This document shows, in pieces, positions 16,104 through 24,387 of a stretch of DNA of 64,000 nucleotides. The number at the start of each line of letters is the position of its first letter. Within the stretch, counting starts at the first letter, position 1. The position numbers and the translations under genes are program-made. The stretch is from UBA11090 sp035560555 (GTDB lineage Bacteria; Spirochaetota; Spirochaetia; Treponematales; Rectinemataceae). Location: assembly GCA_035560555.1 (NCBI GenBank), contig DATMZF010000013.1, forward strand, positions 57,488 through 121,487, written 5' to 3'. The notes under the pieces are model-generated. The model was given only the letters and a program-made list of their open reading frames with translations, was not told the DNA's origin and did no database searches.

Positions 16104-17423
16104 TTACTCCGAGTACTTGATATCAAGCTTTTTTATCAGACGATGGAGCGTTGAAGGGTCCTGCTGCAAAGCCGATGCGGCCTTTCGAATCGTGCCATGT
16201 TCGCGAAGCGCGCTTGAAATGTATTTGCGCTGCAGATCATCGACCGCTGCCTGCATTGTCCTGTTGCCATAGTTGTCCGACGCCAAATTGCCGCCGAATA
16301 TGGTCATGCGCGAGGGCAGATCATCCAGGCCAACTTCCGCATCCATCGATGAGACGACGAGGTTTTCCACCATGTTGCGAAGCTCCCTTATATTTCCCGG
16401 CCAGTTGTACCTCAAGAAACACTCTATGACTTCCGGGGTGAAACCGCGCTCCAGCCGATACTTCTCGCAGAACTGCTGCAGGAAAAAAGCCGCCAGGGGT
16501 ATGATGTCCTCGCGTCTGTCCCTCAGGGCGGGTATGCGCAGCTCGACGACATTCAGCCTGTAGTACAGAGCGTCCAGGAATGTGCCTTCGGCGATCATTT
16601 TCTTGAGATCGCGGTTGGTCGATGAGATGACGCGCAAATCCAGCTTTATCGGTTTCTGCCCACCCAGGCGCATGATTTCTCCTTCCTGGAGCGCTCGCAG
16701 CAGTTTTGCCTGCAACGAGGGATTCATATCGCCGATTTCGTCGAGAAGTATGGTGCCATGGTTGGCCAACTCAAAAAGCCCCGCCTTCCCCTTCGTCTTG
16801 GCTCCCGTGAACGCGCCGCTTTCATAGCCAAACAGCTCAGATTCAAGTAGCTGTTCCGGAATCGCGCTGCAATTGACATTGATGAGCGGCTTCAGCGCCC
16901 TGTCGCTGTTGCGGTGGATGAAGGTGGTCACGACTTCCTTGCCGACGCCCGTCTCGCCAACCAGCAGCACGGTCGTAGGATATTGCGCGATCTTCTTCGC
17001 CTTTTCAAATACATGGATCATGCTTGCGCTGTTGGCGATGCAGTCCTTCAGAGCGATCTTGCCCAGCTTTTCCCCAAAATCCTCCCTACGTTTTTCGCTG
17101 TCCTCCAGCTCCTTCTTGAGAACCACGATATTGGCGACATCGCTGATCTGTGTCAGGAAAAGCGTTTCCTCCGGACCGGTCGCTTTAATCGGCAACGTCG
17201 TTATGAGGAGGTGTCCGGCATCCTTGAGGACATGCCCGCCAAGAAGCGCGGCTTCCTTGATCGCCTGTTCGATCGATGGAGAAAGACGCGCCATAGCTTT
17301 GGCCAGAAGATCATATCGTTTATTCGTATAAAGAGTCTTGGCGCAACTATCAGTGATGATTATCGCGTTGTCGAGGCTTTCCAGAAGTTCATGAGTACTG
17401 ATTCGGCAAATGCAATCCGCCAT
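16104..17423 (-). CDS. Sigma-54-dependent transcriptional activator
   Basis: A 439-residue bacterial enhancer-binding protein. Residues 1-100 look PAS-like (DNAIIITDSCAKTLYTNKR), a short coiled coil follows, the AAA+ domain covers about 128-350 with Walker A GETGVGKE (156-163), the sigma-54 contact GAFTGA (203-208) and Walker B ILLDEIGDM, and a Fis-type HTH ends the protein (TIRKAASALQQDPSTLHRLI). There is no receiver domain, so it probably senses a metabolite or redox signal directly. Encoded 52 bp after the second pdxA and next to the enhancer sites, it most likely activates the operon at 4861-15837. Confidence 0.93.
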   Translation of the reverse strand: MADCICRISTHELLESLDNAIIITDSCAKTLYTNKRYDLLAKAMARLSPSIEQAIKEAALLGGHVLKDAGHLLITTLPIKATGPEETLFLTQISDVANIVVLKKELEDSEKRREDFGEKLGKIALKDCIANSASMIHVFEKAKKIAQYPTTVLLVGETGVGKEVVTTFIHRNSDRALKPLINVNCSAIPEQLLESELFGYESGAFTGAKTKGKAGLFELANHGTILLDEIGDMNPSLQAKLLRALQEGEIMRLGGQKPIKLDLRVISSTNRDLKKMIAEGTFLDALYYRLNVVELRIPALRDRREDIIPLAAFFLQQFCEKYRLERGFTPEVIECFLRYNWPGNIRELRNMVENLVVSSMDAEVGLDDLPSRMTIFGGNLASDNYGNRTMQAAVDDLQRKYISSALREHGTIRKAASALQQDPSTLHRLIKKLDIKYSE

Positions 17424-17475
17424 TCCGCGCTACCCCTCTTAGCTTTTCATCGCTCTTTTTCTTCGAAACGAAAGA

Positions 17476-18504
17476 TCAAGCTTTCTGAAGCCGATGCTGG
17501 AACATTTCGGCCAATGTGCTGATGACATAGGTTAAGTTCGTCGGATTCGCGATTCCAAGGTCGGCGATATCCAGGGCGCTTCCATGCCCTGTCGACAAGA
17601 CGAAATATGGCAGATTCGTATAGATGATGGCCGTCGATTCGAACATCTGCGTCTTCATCGCGATATTGCCCTGGTCGTGGTAAAGGTGTATGACGCCGTT
17701 CACTTCAGCCTTCATCGCCCTATTGAATATCGTGTCGGCGGGATACGGCCCGAGCGCCATGATTCCCATTCCCCGCAACCTCTCGATCGCCGGTTGGATG
17801 ATCACCGCTTCCTCCACCCCCATGGTCCCACCTTCTCCCCCATGCGGATTGAGTGCCGATATCGCGATCTTTGGTTTCTCATAGCCAAATGACTGAAGAA
17901 CACGGTTTAAGCCAATCGTCGTCTTCACTATTTTTTCGGTGGAAAGCCGTTCAAGAATCTCGCGAAATGGCACATGGCCGATTACCGAGGAACGGAAAAT
18001 ATTTCCGCCCTTGACCACCGACTGCACTTCGGGCACACCAGCGAGATCGGCGAACAATTCGTATTCGGAATGATACCCGCAGCCCGACTTCGAAAGCGCT
18101 TCTTTATTGATCGGGGCCATTATGACGCCGTCTATGTATTTCCTTTCCAACAGCGAGAAAGCCTGGATGATCGAATGATAGGAAATCAACCCGCTTTCTC
18201 CCGTCACCGTTCCGATCGTCACCTTGGAAAGATCGGCCGGGACATCGACGACCGGTATCATGCCGTGAGAGAACATCGCTGCCTTATCCTCGGGCAGTTC
18301 GTTCTTTGAATAGCGCAGCAAGAAAAGTTCAGGGATTGTCTTGTCTGCCATGCCGCAGAGCAGGTCGTAGTTGCCTATCAGAACCGGCTGACACTGCTTG
18401 TAGAGTTTCGGTCTCTTCAGCACCTTGAGAACAATTTCCGGCCCTATGCCGGCCGGATCGCCCAGAATGAAGCCTACTGTCGGTTTCGCGTTTTGTAATG
18501 CCAT
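17476..18504 (-). CDS. PdxA-family (PdxA2-like) dehydrogenase, copy 2
   Basis: A 342-residue paralog of the gene at 14788-15837. Metal-binding His occur in VIGHVPF, ALNPHGGEGG and LYHDQGN; the substrate motif reads CGYHSEYELFADL where PdxA has GHTE, so His is kept here but the Thr is Ser. It probably oxidises a 4-phosphorylated hydroxyacid. The ATG at 18504 follows TTAGGAAGG, and the longer frame to 18630 covers the promoter. It shares a transcript with the sigma-54 activator, so it may be made constitutively while copy 1 is induced. Confidence 0.86.
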   Translation of the reverse strand: MALQNAKPTVGFILGDPAGIGPEIVLKVLKRPKLYKQCQPVLIGNYDLLCGMADKTIPELFLLRYSKNELPEDKAAMFSHGMIPVVDVPADLSKVTIGTVTGESGLISYHSIIQAFSLLERKYIDGVIMAPINKEALSKSGCGYHSEYELFADLAGVPEVQSVVKGGNIFRSSVIGHVPFREILERLSTEKIVKTTIGLNRVLQSFGYEKPKIAISALNPHGGEGGTMGVEEAVIIQPAIERLRGMGIMALGPYPADTIFNRAMKAEVNGVIHLYHDQGNIAMKTQMFESTAIIYTNLPYFVLSTGHGSALDIADLGIANPTNLTYVISTLAEMFQHRLQKA

Positions 18505-18526
18505 AAACCTTCCTAAGAGTATCTCT

Positions 18527-18554
18527 ATGATGCCGTCAGATTGAGGATTGTCAA
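18527..18554 (-). promoter_or_regulatory. Sigma-70-type promoter of pdxA copy 2 and activator
   Basis: TTGACA (18549-18554) and CATCAT (18527-18532) are 16 bp apart on the minus strand, just upstream of the ribosome-binding site. From 18555 to 18711 I see no further feature. Confidence 0.6.
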
Positions 18555-18711
18555 CATTTTTTTGGGACATCCGAAGGGAAAGCGAGCGTAGCCAGCCTAA
18601 TTGGAAGTGTGAAAAAGGTTCTCGCGCCATAAAATGGCGCCCTCAGCATACTTTTAAGGACAACTATTTACAGATTGGGAGATCAAACGATCAAGATGTC
18701 GGGTGTACAAG

Positions 18712-18743
18712 AAAAAGAGGCTTTCCAAAGAAAGCCTCTTTTT
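18712..18743 (-). terminator. Strong intrinsic terminator after the initiator tRNA
   Basis: A 14-bp perfect stem (AAAAAGAGGCTTTC, loop CAAA, then the complement ending in TTTTT). The A/T-rich ends make it work in either direction. It immediately follows the tRNA on the minus strand. Confidence 0.92.
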
Positions 18744-18816
<73 letters not shown>

Positions 18817-18829
18817 TCGTGTTGACAAT

Positions 18830-18858
18830 ACTTTACAGAAAACTGCAGGAAATGTCAA
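18830..18858 (-). promoter_or_regulatory. Promoter of the initiator tRNA
   Basis: TTGACA (18853-18858) and TAAAGT (18830-18835) are exactly 17 bp apart on the minus strand; transcription would begin a few bases before the tRNA. Confidence 0.8.
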
Positions 18859-18933
18859 TAGACGGGTAAAATACGAAGCGAAAAAGGCGGAAAATAAAGA
18901 AAATCGAAGACTCCGGTTGAGCTCTTTGACCGC

Positions 18934-19665
18934 CTAAAGCTTGAAAAGCCTGTGGAGATTCGTCGTCTTGGCGACGCGGTAATGCAGATAAATGAGAAAA
19001 CCGGCGATGGGGACGAGCGCGATGGCTGTGATGGCCGACCAGCCCAGATGGATATGCCCTCCGACGAAAAGATCGACGAAAATTTCGACCCCAATGCAGC
19101 TGATGGCCACGCCGACGAGGAGAAAAGCGAAGATATTGAGGCCTTTCCGCTTGGCATTCAATATCTGGAGGACGACTCCGGCAGCCACGAGTTCGACAAA
19201 AACAGCGATGGGAACAGCCAGCTTCCAGGCCCAGGACATGTCACCGGTGAATATCCCGAGGGCGAGAAGAAAGAGCGGCGGATCGAGGGCGGCAAGCGTG
19301 TATCGCAGACGAAAGGTGCCGTTTATGACGAGGAAGGCGGTGGCCATGACCCAGATGAAGACAAAGGAGGAGACTGGGAAAAGGGACCAGCTGAGCCGCC
19401 CGGCCACGAGAATGTTGATCGCCGTGATAACCAGGCTGGCGATCGAAAAAGCTACCGATATGACTTCCCAGGCTATCTTGCGCTTTTCCATGGGAGTGAG
19501 GGCTTCCGCGCCTTCCACCTCGCCGAAGAAATGCGAATGCGGGGCGTCCTGCGCATCGCCGTATACGGGCTCGGGCTGAGAAGCGGCATTGGGGTTCTTC
19601 GCGCCGCAGAGTGGGCAGGTAGCGGCGTTTCCGATTTCTACGCCGCAATCGGGGCAATAGGACAT
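18934..19665 (-). CDS. Zinc-ribbon membrane protein, DUF6320-like
   Basis: A 243-residue protein. It begins with a short zinc ribbon (YCPDCG then CPLCG, two CxxC knuckles) and a hydrophilic linker, followed by about six membrane segments. The combination resembles DUF6320 proteins, which are commonly encoded beside an alcohol-acetyltransferase-like protein, as here (3 bp apart). Function is unknown; an accessory role for the neighbouring acyltransferase at the membrane is possible. Confidence 0.75.
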   Translation of the reverse strand: MSYCPDCGVEIGNAATCPLCGAKNPNAASQPEPVYGDAQDAPHSHFFGEVEGAEALTPMEKRKIAWEVISVAFSIASLVITAINILVAGRLSWSLFPVSSFVFIWVMATAFLVINGTFRLRYTLAALDPPLFLLALGIFTGDMSWAWKLAVPIAVFVELVAAGVVLQILNAKRKGLNIFAFLLVGVAISCIGVEIFVDLFVGGHIHLGWSAITAIALVPIAGFLIYLHYRVAKTTNLHRLFKL

Positions 19666-19668
19666 GGT

Positions 19669-21009
19669 TTACTCCTCATCGTCGCGGCAGCGCACGCTTA
19701 CCGCGAGACCTAAGCTGCGCAGACGCCGGAAAAAAAGCTTCTCCAGCTCGCGCGAATGGGCCAGGCTTCCAAAGGTCACAATAAGATCGTCCTTCCATGA
19801 AATGACCGACGCGTTGGTCAGCGTGGTCTTGCTGGGCGCCGGTATGAACGTGAAGCTGTCGATGTGGGGCATGAGGCCAGGAGGCAGGCGCTGCGGTCCA
19901 AGGTTCGAAATAAAACCGCTCAGCATGTTTTCGCCCAGCTTGGCAAATAGTATGCGCGCCGCGACGTTCTTGATGAAGAGCGGCGTGATTCTCACGAAGA
20001 AATTGCGCGTGCCGCCCGCATTGCGGGAAATTTGCCGGGCGATAGAGCGCGGATCGTTTTCGAGCCTCATCTGATAGTGCGCCCTCTTCACGAGTTCATC
20101 GAAGCCGCGGATGCCCAGTTGCATGTTTTCCCTTAAGAGAATGAAAAGGGAAAAGTTCCTGTTCGTCCTCGTCCTGAAGAAATTCCTGAGGTTGACGGGA
20201 ATTTCGACGCTTATGAAGTGCTCCCGCGGCTTTCGGGGTTCGGAAAGCCAGAGGCTTTGCAGGGCATCGAGATAGACGGCGCCCAGAAGCTCGGTGATCG
20301 TCACGTTTCGTCGTTTCGCCTCGTTGAGGACCTCGCTCAGCTTGAGATTGGCGGTGATTATTCTATACTTGCCGACGGCCAGGCGGGGCTTGGACATATG
20401 CCAGGCCCGAGGATTGGGTTCGGGAAGCGGCAGCTTCCCAGGGAAATATTTCTGGTACCCATCCTCATATTCCTCGCGATCGGGTTGATCCTCCACCGAC
20501 AGTACGTCGGCGTAATCGCCCTCGCCAATCGCGGCGCCGGGTTCAATGCCTTTAAGGGCGAAGTACCTGACGAGAAGCGTTTTCATGAACGACATTCCCC
20601 CGGAGCCATCGGTGAGACTGTGGGAGAATTCGGTGGCTATACGGCGCCCAGAACTCCGGACGCGAAACATGCGTGTGCCCTGTTGATTGGTATCGCAGTG
20701 CTGACAAGGGCTAGAATCGTCCTCGCAGGCCAAGGGGCTTGTCTTGCACTGGTCGAAGTAATACCAGAAGAAGCCGCGCTTCAGAATCACGTTGAAATAG
20801 GGAAACCGGTTGGAAGTGTCCGCGAGCGCTCGATTGAGGAGGGTTTCGTCGACGGGTTCGACGAGCGTGACTTCTATCCTGAAGAGACCGGAGGATATCG
20901 CGTCGGTGACGGCGGGCATGATGACGCCCGCGTTGTCGAGGCTGTACCATGCCCCCGACTCATCGACTTGCTTCGTATGGATGAAGTGTTGGCTCCTGTC
21001 TATTGCCAT
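19669..21009 (-). CDS. Alcohol acetyltransferase/condensation-domain-like acyltransferase
   Basis: A 446-residue protein of the chloramphenicol acetyltransferase/condensation superfamily. The catalytic HxxxDG motif is FSHSLTDGSGG near residue 135, and a late VFIPAPSKTTLT-like segment with NLGP suits the alcohol acetyltransferase group. It has no membrane segment and no carrier-protein domain next to it. It should move an acyl group from CoA or a carrier to an alcohol or amine; donor and acceptor are unknown. I chose the ATG at 21009; a TTG six bases upstream also opens the frame directly after the DUF554 stop. Confidence 0.75.
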   Translation of the reverse strand: MAIDRSQHFIHTKQVDESGAWYSLDNAGVIMPAVTDAISSGLFRIEVTLVEPVDETLLNRALADTSNRFPYFNVILKRGFFWYYFDQCKTSPLACEDDSSPCQHCDTNQQGTRMFRVRSSGRRIATEFSHSLTDGSGGMSFMKTLLVRYFALKGIEPGAAIGEGDYADVLSVEDQPDREEYEDGYQKYFPGKLPLPEPNPRAWHMSKPRLAVGKYRIITANLKLSEVLNEAKRRNVTITELLGAVYLDALQSLWLSEPRKPREHFISVEIPVNLRNFFRTRTNRNFSLFILLRENMQLGIRGFDELVKRAHYQMRLENDPRSIARQISRNAGGTRNFFVRITPLFIKNVAARILFAKLGENMLSGFISNLGPQRLPPGLMPHIDSFTFIPAPSKTTLTNASVISWKDDLIVTFGSLAHSRELEKLFFRRLRSLGLAVSVRCRDDEE

Positions 21010-21015
21010 GCTCAA

Positions 21016-21714
21016 TTATAGGAAGGGTACATAGGGAAAGGCAAGGACGAGAAGGACGGTGACGATGATGGCGGGAAGAAAGTCGCCCGTCTTCAGCTTC
21101 TTTATATCGAGAAGGCCAAGGCCTATCATGAGGACAAGGGCTCCGCCGATGCCGGTCAGTTCGGCGAGCATGATCTCGGTGACGAAGGGCTTCACCCACA
21201 CCGAAATGAGGGTGAGGAAGCCTTGGTAGACGAGGACGGATATGGCGGAAAAAGCCACGCCCGGTCCCATGGCGCCGGCAAAGATGATGGACATGAAACC
21301 ATCGAGGACACTCTTTGTTAGGATTATTGAATAATCGCCTTCGGTGCCGGCCTTGAACGACCCTATGATGGCCATGGCGCCGGAACAGTAGAGCACCGAG
21401 GCGTTGAGGAATCCCAGGGCGAAAGTGGAACCTTCGGATTTTTTGTCAAAGCGTTCCTTGAGCCGCTCGCCGAGACGCATGATGCCGCCTTCGACATCGA
21501 GCCACGTGCCGACGAGGCCGCCAATAATCAGGGCCAGGGCGAAGGCAAGAAGATGGCCGGTCTTGAGCACCATCTGGATGCCTATGGTGAGCGAGGTGAT
21601 GCCCGAGGCCGCGAATATTATTTTCTGATAACGTTCCTTGATGCCTTTGCGCAGGATGAGACCTATTATGGAGCCCACGATGATGGAGAGAGCGTTGATG
21701 ACGGCAGCGAGCAT
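21016..21714 (-). CDS. DUF554-family membrane protein
   Basis: A 232-residue inner-membrane protein with six or seven hydrophobic segments. It starts MLAAVINALSIIVGSIIGL and contains LYCSGAMAIIGSFKAGTEGD, both typical of DUF554 (YdfK/YqgA-like). The family's role is not established; transport is suspected. It is 6 bp upstream of the acyltransferase gene and probably leads that small operon. Confidence 0.85.
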   Translation of the reverse strand: MLAAVINALSIIVGSIIGLILRKGIKERYQKIIFAASGITSLTIGIQMVLKTGHLLAFALALIIGGLVGTWLDVEGGIMRLGERLKERFDKKSEGSTFALGFLNASVLYCSGAMAIIGSFKAGTEGDYSIILTKSVLDGFMSIIFAGAMGPGVAFSAISVLVYQGFLTLISVWVKPFVTEIMLAELTGIGGALVLMIGLGLLDIKKLKTGDFLPAIIVTVLLVLAFPYVPFL

Positions 21715-21808
21715 TGTAGCGACCTTCCGCAGTGGTCTTATATAAAAAACCTTCTGGTTGACCCTGGTCGCAGAAGTATAGCATAATCGAAATGTCTAAG
21801 GGGAGCCT

Positions 21809-22303
21809 ATGCAGATCAAATTCAATGTTTATCCACGCGGCATGAAAAATTCACGCGCACTCGGCGTTTTGGCGGCGTTCCTGCTGCTGACAGTTTCTCT
21901 TTCCGTTTCCTGCGCGACGAAACTTCCCCCTATCCCCGAAGACATCAGCTCGGCGGAGATTATCCAGAAGGCGCAAGAGCGCTCGGACCTCTATGACTGG
22001 AAGGGTGCCCAGTATTACTACAAGGCTCTTCTCGAAAAATTCCCCAACGACCAGGCTCTCGTCGTATCCGCCATGTACGAGCTGGCGTTCATCGAATACA
22101 AGCAGGGACATTACGACGCGGCCCGGGTGGGACTCACCGCCGTTCTCGATAAATATGCGACCACCGAGGGCGCCTCGCTCCCCGCGACATGGAAAATCCT
22201 CGCCGAGAAGGTGATGGCCAAGCTTCCCGCAGCGCCGAGCGCGGCGGCTAACACGACGGCGGGCGCGGTGGTTGCCGGAACGCCGGCGGCAACGACGAAA
22301 TAG
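21809..22303 (+). CDS. Small lipoprotein with TPR-like repeats
   Basis: A 164-residue lipoprotein. The hydrophobic stretch ends in SLSVSC, a spirochaete-style lipobox, so it should be lipid-anchored. The middle (YDWKGAQYYYKALLEKFPND and YKQGHYDAARVGLTAVLDKY) holds about two TPR-like hairpins similar to outer-membrane assembly lipoproteins, and the C-terminus is Ala/Thr-rich. The ATG at 21809 has AAGGGGA upstream; a second ATG at 21842 would shorten the N-region but lacks one. Upstream TTGACC and CATAAT could be its promoter. A cell-envelope role is inferred. Confidence 0.75.
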   Translation: MQIKFNVYPRGMKNSRALGVLAAFLLLTVSLSVSCATKLPPIPEDISSAEIIQKAQERSDLYDWKGAQYYYKALLEKFPNDQALVVSAMYELAFIEYKQGHYDAARVGLTAVLDKYATTEGASLPATWKILAEKVMAKLPAAPSAAANTTAGAVVAGTPAATTK

Positions 22304-22307
22304 CGGC

Positions 22308-24371
22308 TTATTCGAAGGCCGACAGTTCGTCGGCGATTTCGATCCATTCCTCGTTCAGCGCCGAAGCTTCGGTTTCGAAATCGGCGATGGAAGCGAGAAT
22401 TTTTTTTACCTTGGCGCCGTCCGAATAATTGTCCGGCTGGGCCATGGCGTTCTCGAGTTTCTTCTTTTCCGCCGAAACGATCTCAAGCCTCGCCAGGAGC
22501 TCCTCCTCCCTCTTTATCAGCTTGCGGTAGCGCGCCTTCCTGCTCTTCTCTTCTTCCCAGGAGGGCGCCTGTTGGGCAGCGGCTACGGAACCCGCTTTGG
22601 ATGCCGCGCTGAGGCCGGCTTTGGATGCCGCGCCTGGGCTGGCGCCGAGGGCGACGTTCAAGGCGGGGGGGGCGGATACTGGAGCCACGGCGATGGCGGC
22701 CGCCGCGTTTCGGGCGGGGCCGTTAGGGTCCTGGGCGGCGCCGGCGGCGGCCGCTGCCAGGGCCGCTTTCTTCTCGAGGTAGTAGGCGTAATCGCCGTAG
22801 TAAAGGCGCGGCGTGGTACCCGCCTCGAGCTCGAGCACCATGTCCGCCAAATCGGCTATGAAACCGCGATCGTGCGAGACGAAGAGCACGGTGCCCTCGA
22901 AAGACCTCAGCGCCTCGAGAAGTACATCCTTGGACGTGAGGTCCAGGTGATTGGTCGGCTCGTCGAGGATGAGGAGATTGGCCGGATGGAGCAGCATCTT
23001 CAGAAGCGCGAGGCGCGAACGCTCGCCGCCCGAAAGCACGGACACCGACTTTTCCACATCGTCGCCGCGGAAAAGAAAGGCTCCTAACATATTCCTCAAC
23101 TTGGGGTTCAGCTCGTTGGGACAGACCGTCTCGGCTTCTTCCTCGACCGTGCGGTTCGAAGACATCTTCTCGGCGGAATCCTGGGCGAAATAGCCTATCT
23201 CTATGCCCGAGCCCAGGCTGATGCTTCCTTCGAAATCCTTGTCGGTGCCGGCCAGGAGTCGCATGAGCGTCGATTTGCCCGCCCCGTTCGGCCCCACGAA
23301 GGCCATCTTCCTTCCCCTCTCTATCTCCAGGGAAAAATTGTCTATGACGCGCAGCGCCCCATAGGATTTGCCTATATTTTCAAGCCGCACGGCGATCTTG
23401 CCCGAATGGGGCGCCTGCGGAAACTTGAAATGTATGTGCTTCATGCCCTCGGGAATCTCGATGGGAACGATCTTCTCCAGCACCTTGATGCGGCTCTGCA
23501 CCTGGGTGGCCTTGGTCGCCTTGTACCGAAACCGCCGGATGAAGTCCTCCAGTTTCTGGATTTCTTCCTGCTGGCGTTCCCATTGCTCGAAAATGGCGTC
23601 GAGTTCCTTGGCGCGACGATCCTCGTAGCCCGAGAAGGTGCCCGGATATCGGCTTAGCTTGCCGTTGAAAAGCTCATAGACCTCGTTGACGGTCACATCG
23701 AGGAAATAGCGGTCGTGCGAGACGAGGAGGACGCCGCCCCTGTAGGCGCGCAGGAAGCCTTCGAGCCAGGTGCGGGCTTCGAGGTCCAGGTAGTTCGTCG
23801 GCTCGTCGAGGAGCATGATGTCTGGATCCTCGAGAAGCACCTTGGAGAGGGCGAGACGCATCTGCCAGCCGCCCGAAAGCTCCGTCGTCATCTTCCCGAA
23901 ATCCTTGTCGGCGAAGCCCAGACCGCGGAGGACCTCGGCGATGCGCTCGGCCCGCCGGAAGTAGCCGCTGGATTCGACCGCCCGTCCGATGTCGTCGAAC
24001 TCCTCGAGGAGTCGGCTCGTCAGCCTTTCGTCGAGATCCTTGGCCTGAAGCTGCCGACCCAGCTCTTCCTGGCGTTTCAGCATCTCGGCTATGTGTGAGA
24101 AAGCCAATTCGGCTTCCTCGAGCACGCTGCCGCGGCCGAGCGTGACGTTGGTCTGGGGCAGGTAACTGATCCTCGCGCCCTTGGTTATGGCTATATCGCC
24201 CGTATCGGGCTTGAACTGGCCTACGGCGATCTTCATGAGCGTGGACTTGCCCGCCCCATTCGGCCCCGCCAGGGCGGCCCTAGAGCCTTCCATGAGGGTG
24301 AGCGTCGCCGATTTTATGAGGTCGCGCGCCCCGAAGGCTACGCTTATGTTGCTCAGTTGTACGAAGGCCAT
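22308..24371 (-). CDS. ABC-F family ATPase (Uup/YheS-like)
   Basis: A 687-residue soluble protein with two ABC domains and no membrane segment. Domain 1 has Walker A GPNGAGKSTLMK and signature LSGGWQMRLALSK; domain 2 has GPNGAGKSTLMR and LSGGERSRLALLK. The ABC-F interdomain linker is present, and after an Ala/Gly-rich stretch (about 535-600) a coiled coil ends the protein. ABC-F proteins act on ribosomes. The C-terminal coiled coil argues for a Uup/YheS-like member. In the Ala-rich part a 16-bp sequence is repeated 24 bp apart (22594 and 22618). Convergent with the lipoprotein gene, 4 bp apart. Confidence 0.92.
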   Translation of the reverse strand: MAFVQLSNISVAFGARDLIKSATLTLMEGSRAALAGPNGAGKSTLMKIAVGQFKPDTGDIAITKGARISYLPQTNVTLGRGSVLEEAELAFSHIAEMLKRQEELGRQLQAKDLDERLTSRLLEEFDDIGRAVESSGYFRRAERIAEVLRGLGFADKDFGKMTTELSGGWQMRLALSKVLLEDPDIMLLDEPTNYLDLEARTWLEGFLRAYRGGVLLVSHDRYFLDVTVNEVYELFNGKLSRYPGTFSGYEDRRAKELDAIFEQWERQQEEIQKLEDFIRRFRYKATKATQVQSRIKVLEKIVPIEIPEGMKHIHFKFPQAPHSGKIAVRLENIGKSYGALRVIDNFSLEIERGRKMAFVGPNGAGKSTLMRLLAGTDKDFEGSISLGSGIEIGYFAQDSAEKMSSNRTVEEEAETVCPNELNPKLRNMLGAFLFRGDDVEKSVSVLSGGERSRLALLKMLLHPANLLILDEPTNHLDLTSKDVLLEALRSFEGTVLFVSHDRGFIADLADMVLELEAGTTPRLYYGDYAYYLEKKAALAAAAAGAAQDPNGPARNAAAAIAVAPVSAPPALNVALGASPGAASKAGLSAASKAGSVAAAQQAPSWEEEKSRKARYRKLIKREEELLARLEIVSAEKKKLENAMAQPDNYSDGAKVKKILASIADFETEASALNEEWIEIADELSAFE

Positions 24372-24387
24372 TTTATCCCGCCGTAAA

